A stretch of DNA of 64,000 nt, taken from NCBI GenBank assembly GCA_905116865.2, contig CAJHNH020002014.1, positions 1 through 64,000 of the forward strand. Reading direction: 5' to 3'. Under the pieces are notes generated by a model. That model worked only from the letters and a program-made list of their open reading frames with translations, was not told where the DNA came from and did no database searches. Of this stretch, positions 57,557-64,000 are shown piece by piece. Positions within the stretch are counted from its first letter, which is position 1, and every line of letters starts with the position of its first letter. A program made the position numbers and the translations under genes. Source of the stretch: Candidula unifasciata. Its lineage: Eukaryota > Mollusca > Gastropoda > Stylommatophora > Geomitridae.

Positions 57557-57594
57557 CATGACCTACTTAAGTCATTAAACTTAAATAGGTCATG
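57557..57594. repeat. Short palindrome
   Basis: catgacctacttaagt and its inverse acttaaataggtcatg (one mismatch) with a 6-nt loop. Confidence 0.85.
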
Positions 57595-57599
57595 ATCTA

Positions 57600-58207
57600 A
57601 TAAAGTGCTCGTTTACGTTAGTACTTGGTCTTTATTTGCTTCAAAGAAACAAGAGAGTGTTAGAAACAACAGGAATGTAATGCCTGCCATGAATTGTAAA
57701 TGTACGTGAGATGAAACAATGACATCAGAAGCGAGTAAATACATTGAGATGTTATCAGTCAACCAGTAAGGTGCCGTCTCACAATCAGTGTTGGCTGCAA
57801 ACGATCGCCAGCACGCCCTGGCTGTCGCCCTGGGGTACACTCCAGAAGACTTCTTTTCAGCCTTCTCATGATGTTTTCTTCCCAATTTTCTGTCTACTTC
57901 TTTCTTGTTTGCCCCCCCCCCCCCTCCCCCATGTGATTTTTTTGTTGACACATTGCGTTGTGGTTTACAGTTAGACTGCAATATCTTTGCCTTTTGGCCC
58001 AACAGATCCGATTTCAGTGAATGGCTAATTATTCGCCTTTTACGACCTGCTTGCTATAGAGGGCAGTGCCCAAAATAATTCAGTTGTCTCTTGGTTTATT
58101 TCTCCTAATTGTTCTCATTCCTAGAATCTTCAGAAGCTGTTTTTTACTGCGTTGATCTCAATGAGATACAACCCCATTCTCTTATACATACCATTTACAG
58201 AGTCCCA
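57600..58207. other. Spacer, nothing recognised
   Basis: Contains a C-rich run at about 57911-57929 and open frames without motifs. Confidence 0.5.
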
Positions 58208-58489
58208 TCTATATATATAAAAATCAATGTTTGTGTGTTTGCCCCCTATAGACTCGGAAACTACTGAACCGATTTAGCTGAAATTTTCAGGATATGTTTG
58301 TTTTGATACCGGATGTTGAACCATCATGGTTTGAAATTCAACCTGTCACTGTTAAAGATAGGTGACCACAATTTAAGCCATAATATTCGAAACTAATATT
58401 TATAATATTAGTGATTTCTAATTATAGCCACGTTAGTAATTGTGCATGCGCCGTGCAGCCAACACCTCCTCTAAAACATAGAGTAGGTC

Positions 58490-60350
58490 GTGGTACAGCA
58501 AACAAGACTATATCTATATCTGTGCAGGCAGTGATTGCCACAATAACGATATTAGACACGATTTCTATTTTCTGTTTTTTTTTTTTCAAACATCCTTCGA
58601 TGAGTTGAAAAGTAGCCGATGGATTGGTAGGGAAAAAGAGGGAGGGGGGGGGGGGCATCAGGGACTATCTCTATCTCGACGTCTGCGCAGACATTGACTG
58701 CGACATTAACCGTGTCAGACACGTACGATTTCTTTTGTTGAGCCGTTTCATTAATATATTTGGAATATCTGTCTATGAGAAAACAATTGCCTGCTGTTTT
58801 GAGTTGTATTATAATCGGGATACTGCAGACACTTAAAAGAGTTAAGTTCTCTTTTCGTTGATCCGATTAAGTGGCTGCTTGGTCGAATGGTTAGAACACT
58901 TGGTTCCTGTGCGAGAGACCAGGGTTCGAATCCGCAGTAGTTAATGTTTTTTTTTTACCCCGGACTAAAATAATATCCTCATCTGCTCTGTCGCGGTGAC
59001 AGCACTAGCCATGTTGCCTTAATACTTAAAAAAAAAAAGAAGACAAGTAAGTGGGTAAACCATTTGATAATAAAATTTGACCATTTCGCATACTTATGTT
59101 GCATTTTAAAACTTTCCGATTGCATGGTTACGCTTAAATTTCATAGATTTCCATTTTTTTTTTCATTTAGATTTAGTTATTTCATCTGCGTTGGAATTTT
59201 AAGCTGTGCTGTTTACCATGGCGTTCATTTCCTAATTATGGTGTTTTTTTTCCTGTGTTCATTTGCTTTTCAAGTGTTTTTTTTTTTCCAAATGAGGGAA
59301 AGAGTTGTCAGTGAATTTAGGGGGGGGGGGGGGCAAACTATTAACTGAGATAGCTTTAAGTCACAGTAACTGCTTTACCCACTTAAAGTAGCAGCAGCAG
59401 TAATAGTTGTGGTTGGGCTATTACACCATAGTGCTCTCATGTGAAGACCGCCGGTAAGGTTATGGCGTTCTTCTGTCGCAAAGTGAAATTATACATCCTA
59501 ACCTGGCCAGTCTGTGGCGACAGCACTAGCCATGTGGAACCAAATCTTCTAGCTCACGACTCTTTGTCTACTCCGATGGTAACACAGATAGCAGTGACAT
59601 TATTTTAGCTACTGTGGTGGTGGTCGTGGTAGTAGTTGTACTGGTACTTGAAGGATGATGTGGTAAATATTACACTAGCCCCATTTACTACCTATTTCAA
59701 TTCCTGCTCCCCATTTTAGTCCAGATGGACAGGGATGTCAATGTCAGTTACAGCAACCAAAAAATATCGCCAGGTAGTGATTTTCAAATCCTTCGAAGAG
59801 GGAGAGAGCAGTAGTCGGTGGAAGAGGGGAGGGGAGGGGGTAATGACTTAAATTTAAGAGAACTTAAAGAGCTTAACACGTGAATTTCAAGTTCTCATTA
59901 CCTAATATGTTTTTATTTTACTAACGCTACCTCCGCTATTCTATTTTTTACGACTTACTTTGTTATTCACAAGTACAGTTTTAGCTTTACTTCCGCCCCC
60001 TATAAAAATACAAACAGCATGTGATAACCAAATAACCATTTTTGTTACTGTGCTAATAACACCATTTAAACGACCACTAATATAAAGACACAATTATAAG
60101 GTGCGTGTTCTAAAGTTGGAAAACCAGACTATCTCTATATATGTGCAGAGAATGATTGCGACATTAACTATATTAGACACGTGCGATTTCCATTGTCTTT
60201 CTTTTCCAAAAACCTTTGATGAGGGAGAGAGTAGTAGGTGGATTTAGTTGTGGTGGTGGTGAGGGGGGGGGGGATCAAAGACTATCTCTATATCTGAGCA
60301 GACAATGATTGTATTAGACACGTGCGATTTCTATTTTCTTTCATTTCCAT
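58490..60350. repeat. Repeated blocks inside the Helitron-like element
   Basis: The motif gactatctctatatctgtgc ... attgcgacattaac ... tattagacacgtgcgatttc occurs at about 58505, 58663, 60125 and 60280. A purine block (gatgagggagagagtagtag gtgga...gggggggg) occurs at about 58595, 59290, 59795 and 60220, each near a G run. Confidence 0.75.
58868..59030 (+). mobile_element. tRNA-derived SINE family 6 inside the Helitron-like element
   Basis: TTGGTCGAATGGTTAGAACA (A-box region) and AGGGTTCGAATCC (perfect B box) about 40 bp later, then ctgtcgcggtgacagcacta as in the copy at 51230. It looks tRNA-like, but the acceptor stem does not pair fully, so it is not a working tRNA gene. Confidence 0.75.
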
Positions 60351-60394
60351 TTAGCCAAACTATGCCACAGCAACGCGTGGCCGGGTACAGCTAG

Positions 60395-61595
60395 TGCTTT
60401 ATAAAAAGACCTTGAAGGCGAACATTATAGAGAAGAATGAGAAAATATGCGGGCGGTGGGGTGTTGCCTGACAACGGATGTGTCGCTGTTGTAAAGGATG
60501 CAACAGTCTGCACTGAACATTATTGATTGACACGGAAAACCGCGAGTAGTTAGCGATAGTTCTGCGGTGACACACCCTGGGATATTGGACATATTTGGAG
60601 GATGATGCATACAGCTGTGGGCTAAAAATAAACACAGAACTGACATTGGCGAGCAGCAGCCTCACTGAGTTTGGTCTGTCTGGGCATAGGGATTTGTGCG
60701 CTTGCTTATTAAGTCATTGGGCTAGGTTCAACTCCCCCCTCCCCCCAGCAATTTCTTCTGTTGTCCTGCTGCTTATACCGTAAAGCTTATACCGCAGGCT
60801 AAATCTGGCCCACAGAGGTCTTGCAACTGGCCTGCCGATCATTGCCAGTTGTATTGATGACCTTTTTACTCGGGGGCTAAAGCCTCTTTCCCGTGACGAT
60901 CTCCAGGTTAAAAATGTTGGCCCCTAAGTAAACCTAGTTTAGTAGCCCTGCCATAGAACGCCACAGAGAGGATTTAGATGTAGTTTCTTGTCTTTTGATA
61001 GTTGCTAGCTAGTGTTTATGCCATATCAGCATTGTGTCTTCTTACTCCCTCCACCCTTTTCTTTCTTAATCGGCCTCTTGCCTTGTAGCAATGGCAGGTG
61101 TTTTATTTCCTACCACTCTACTCGTGTGAGGGTTAGCATGGCATGGTTGTCAGTGAAATCTTTCAGTTCACTGAATTCCGTTTTTGGTGGTAGAATGTGG
61201 CTTTATATTCAAGCAGTAGTCAGTAGGAATAATACAGGAGACGAAAGGCATCACTGTCACATTACTGCTCTTATTTCAAGCGTATCTGTAGCACCCTAAA
61301 TTTCATGTGTTCAGAAGTTGTCTTGATTAAGGTAATGATCCTCTGTCGAATCTCACGTTCTTTTTCAATTTCTAAAGATATTCACCTTTCCAACTTAGCT
61401 GGCAAAATGATTATCCCCCCCCCCCTTCCAGTAAATATTTTCATATTTCGTAAAATGTGGCTGTTCATTTTCTAGAGTATCGGGTGGCGAGTTTCTGTAT
61501 TAACCCTCCTTTGTCGCTTCTTATGACATGCGTGGTAGGATATTTTGGTGTTATTCTTGGCTTCCCCTTCAGACCGCAGTCGCATACAGGCGCGG
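60395..61595. other. Spacer, nothing recognised
   Basis: Includes a tRNA-like ggctaggttcaactccc at about 60719 that may be the B box of another SINE, and short C runs near 60735 and 61417. No gene seen. Confidence 0.4.
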
Positions 61596-61990
61596 ACAGT
61601 TAGCCAGGTTTAGACGACGGATCAACATCATGACACATGGGGTAACCCATAAGTGCTCCGTTTTACTTCTGACTCCAGCCTGAGTCCGAAGAATTTCAAC
61701 GCCGTGCACAAACTCCGTAGCACTGGCGAGGATCCTGAAATAATTTAGGTGGATTTGTTGACTCAAAATTTTGTCCGGGCAGCGCCGTCAGGCTACTCTT
61801 TTTGATTTCATACTGCCAAGGGATTTTTACGTGCGCAACAATACACACGGGCGTCTGATCTTACTACTCAGAGACATGAGGAAATTGCTAGAAGTCCAGT
61901 TGAAAAAAATCCCATCCTTCACGGGGCATGAACCCGGGACTTCCAGCACTCGAGACCACGCAGCCACCTGGACAGTTAGCTAACAAGCGA
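61596..61990 (-). mobile_element. tRNA-derived SINE family 3
   Basis: Minus strand begins GTGGCTGCGTGGTCTCGAGT (A box) and has CGGGTTCATGCCCCG (B box), followed by a body shared with the copy at 6630-7135 and ending near ccgtcgtctaaacc. About 390 bp. Confidence 0.75.
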
Positions 61991-61994
61991 TACA

Positions 61995-62290
61995 TCTCCC
62001 TGAAGATACAGAAAGCTGGTTTTACAGAAGAATGTTGACAGCTATGGTGAGAAATCTAAATGTATTGAGAGAGTTTAAGGCATAGAGATAACATGTAACA
62101 TTTAACCAGGCGATATTTTCTGGTCGAGTTAGGAGAAAAGAAAAACTAACGTATTGTAACACCTGGTCATTTTTATGTATAATACATGACTTTGACGATG
62201 CATTGGCAATGAAAAGCACACAGGGCCGAAGAATAGGCAAGAGAAAGAGAGATTTTAGACTTACTGTGACGAGAGCGACTAGTAAAGAAC
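61995..62290 (+). pseudogene. Small LINE C-terminal remnant
   Basis: The + strand reads PEDTESWFYRRMLT near 62000-62040, the post-RT WFYRRML motif of RTE-like elements; the rest is decayed. Confidence 0.4.
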
Positions 62291-62914
62291 ATACTGTTTG
62301 ACGATGATACAGCCCCACTGTTTTATGTGGTCTTTGTTGATTCTACTGTTGCCAGTGTAGTTTGTGATTGCAAGCCGGAGGTTTTCATCTGTCGTTGCTG
62401 TTTCACGTTTACCTGCTTTGTTTTGAAATGATCATTGTTCAGAGATGTCATTTTAACATCAGCCACCGATTTGTTCGAGCATGTGTTTACTGGCCAGCCC
62501 TTGTGCACCGAAGATCCTCGCGGTAAGTACATTGAACTAATAGATGTCTGTAAGGAAAATACTAGATTTGGCTTCATTACAATCGAGCCCAGCACAGTAC
62601 CTTGTCACTGTTACTGTGTTGTCATAAATCAATCTTGGTACTTTACTGGAGTGGTCATGTGAATACATTCATCCTCCAGCTCACATAGGCTAGCCGTCTA
62701 TGCCTCTGTTCCGTTCGGTTGTGTGCATTCATTTTGTCCATATCACGAATACAGTCTAGACCAGTTGTGGCCTTCTTTGCAGGATTTGTCTTGGACGTCC
62801 TCGTCTCCTCGGTGCATATGTTTCCAGTTTCATTGCTTGGTTGGTGACTCTCCGTTTGTGTTCCCCAGGATATGTCTAGTAAATTGTCACTTCACAACAT
62901 ATGCAAAACTACGT
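62291..62914. other. Spacer, nothing firmly recognised
   Basis: Holds an exon-like segment at 62449-62521 (attgttcag|agatg ... cctcgcg|gtaagt), but its product DVILTSATDLFEHVFTGQPL is unknown to me and its phase does not fit the candidate exon at 52274. Confidence 0.3.
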
Positions 62915-63415
62915 ATAACTATGCAATGGATACCATCCCACTGTGGAGTTCCTGGAAATTAAAGCGCTGATAAACTAGCTAGAGAAGATGCAAATGAAGA
63001 ACAACCTGACGTACTAGTCTCTTATCAACAAAAGAAGAGAATAATCAAATCAACCAGAAAGCCACCAAAACCGGCACAAGACGATTGCCGTTTTATGGAC
63101 AGACTAGAGCAAGTTATTATTTACCTACGCCTTAGAGTAGGACACGATGGACTTCCCAGCCACATGTACACACAATTTAAAACTGGTGAATCAGCCATGT
63201 GAACATGTGGATTGGCACCTAAGACAACAGATCATGTCCTTCAAGCAAGACTTTCCCAGATATCAAGGCAAAACTTTGGGCCAAGAGAAACATCAGTGCA
63301 AGTCACACTTTACGGGTCGCTGTGTGAATTACAAAAGACAGTGAAGTTCATACTAAGACAAAATTGCAGATATAGATAATCTATTTTAAGCGAACGGAAG
63401 AAGAAGAAGAAGACT
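62915..63415 (+). pseudogene. LINE C-terminus: RNase H end and Cys-rich motif, (GAA)n tail
   Basis: The + strand reads MQWIPSHCGVPGN, stop, SADKLARED (the SHCGxxGNExADxLA end of RNase H with Glu changed to stop), KPAQDDCRFMDRLEQ, VIIYLRLRVGHDGLPSHMYT and MCTCGLAPKTTDHVLQ (Cys/His knuckle), then decays. Ends gcgaacggaagaagaagaag. The family is distinct from the RNase H LINEs at 606, 10325, 14340 and 46860. Confidence 0.82.
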
Positions 63416-64000
63416 GCGTATAAATCAGTTAGCGGTCGTTCTGACATTATTCTGAGTCCTCCACCTTTCTTAAACTCGTTTTATTTTTATGTTTATTACT
63501 TTACTCACTTATTTATTGTCGAATGCATTTAACTTGCGCCCATTTCTTTAGGGGCGCACGTGTTCGCACGCGCACACCCCTCGTCTCGTGAATCTAACGT
63601 TTAGAATGAATCTTTAAAAAAGTGCCATATTAGTTATGCCAACGTTTAATGGCACCGGAGAAACAATGATAAGTAGGTGATAACAGTAAAATATATAAAG
63701 AGGAGCCAAGCCTGTGGTTTTTGGAACTGCTCTTTATCAGTTGTATGAAGCGAGATTGAATACTTAGATGTGATTTGTATTCGCTGTACACATTTGATTA
63801 AAGAAAGATAATACTTTTGATATTAACTAAGATACATCTTGTTTTCGTCTCCACTCATCCAAGTGACATGACCTGCATTAGAGATAGTCGTTACAAGGTT
63901 CTTATGAGGACATTACCTAGGGCTGAATACTTACTTTAATACTTTGTCAGGTTTATTCGAAACTTGTAATGTGCACTTGAAGCGAATTGCTACTTTATGT
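63416..64000. other. Right edge, nothing recognised
   Basis: AT-rich sequence without coding motifs or repeats seen elsewhere in the window. Confidence 0.5.

Larger units (their letters stand above)
58208..60394 (+). mobile_element. Non-autonomous Helitron-like element
   Basis: Starts TCTATATATATAAAAATC immediately after an A, ends CTAG immediately before a T. Eleven nt before CTAG is a hairpin with stem GCCAC/GTGGC (60364-60368 and 60377-60381) and 8-nt loop. 5' TC, 3' hairpin plus CTRR, and insertion between A and T without target duplication are the Helitron signature. The 5' subterminal region (cggaaactactgaaccgatt tagctgaaattttcaggata) resembles invertebrate Helitrons. No Rep/helicase coding is seen. 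The 2187 bp include repeated internal blocks and a SINE. Confidence 0.8.

Noticed and set aside
58868..58945. Candidate tRNA gene with perfect B box
   Set aside because: Acceptor-stem pairing is incomplete, and the sequence continues into a body shared with the repeat at 51230, so it is a SINE head.
62449..62527. Exon-like segment with AG and GTAAGT borders
   Set aside because: The product is not recognisable, the upstream pyrimidine tract is weak, and the phase does not match the only candidate upstream exon. Recorded only in the spacer entry.

Overview
The window is animal genomic DNA. Its one host gene is interrupted by GT-AG introns, the intergenic and intronic DNA is AT-rich, and most of the rest is transposon fossils, tRNA-derived SINEs, minisatellites and very long (TA)n runs. 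The mix of non-LTR retrotransposon families and the Mutator-like transposase fossil resembles lophotrochozoan genomes, most likely a mollusc and perhaps a gastropod. That placement is inference from family resemblance, not a search.

The host gene lies on the + strand from about 2.4 to 36.5 kb. I could join 17 exons, all with GT-AG borders and compatible phases, into one uninterrupted 729-codon reading frame. The product is a heterogeneous nuclear ribonucleoprotein U (SAF-A) homologue: SAP DNA-binding domain, acidic stretch, basic nuclear-localisation segment, SPRY domain, P-loop ATPase/kinase-like domain (GLPGAGKT), an RS/RGG-rich segment, and a Tyr/Gly/Asp/Trp-rich low-complexity tail. A short 5' leader with a YY1-like CCATCTT motif precedes the start, and candidate AATAAA signals follow the stop.

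The introns hold a record of mobile-element activity. Intron 1 has a SINE with a perfect 12-bp target duplication, a 32-bp-stem hairpin and about 1.5 kb of polypyrimidine sequence. Introns 2 and 3 hold LINE fragments and a hAT transposon with an 8-bp duplication that was itself entered by a SINE and a LINE. Intron 7 has a cluster of (TA)n runs around a MITE and a TTAA-flanked piggyBac-like element. Intron 8 has a degenerate Mutator-like transposase, intron 12 a 1.35-kb minisatellite, and intron 15 two minisatellites back to back.

From 37 kb to the end no complete host gene is visible. It is a transposon graveyard: an RTE-like LINE carrying a nested, oppositely oriented LINE with a 15-bp duplication (38.2-40.8 kb), two further LINE copies, a 34/36-bp minisatellite, several tRNA-derived SINEs, a LINE with an intact 276-codon reverse-transcriptase ORF flanked by a 130-bp direct repeat (52.8-54.2 kb), a 52-bp minisatellite, and a 2.2-kb element with canonical Helitron ends (58.2-60.4 kb). 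A very short possible first coding exon of another gene sits at 52274. No CRISPR, operon or other prokaryote-type system is present, and I saw no evidence for a new multigene system. The most notable features are the transposition structures.
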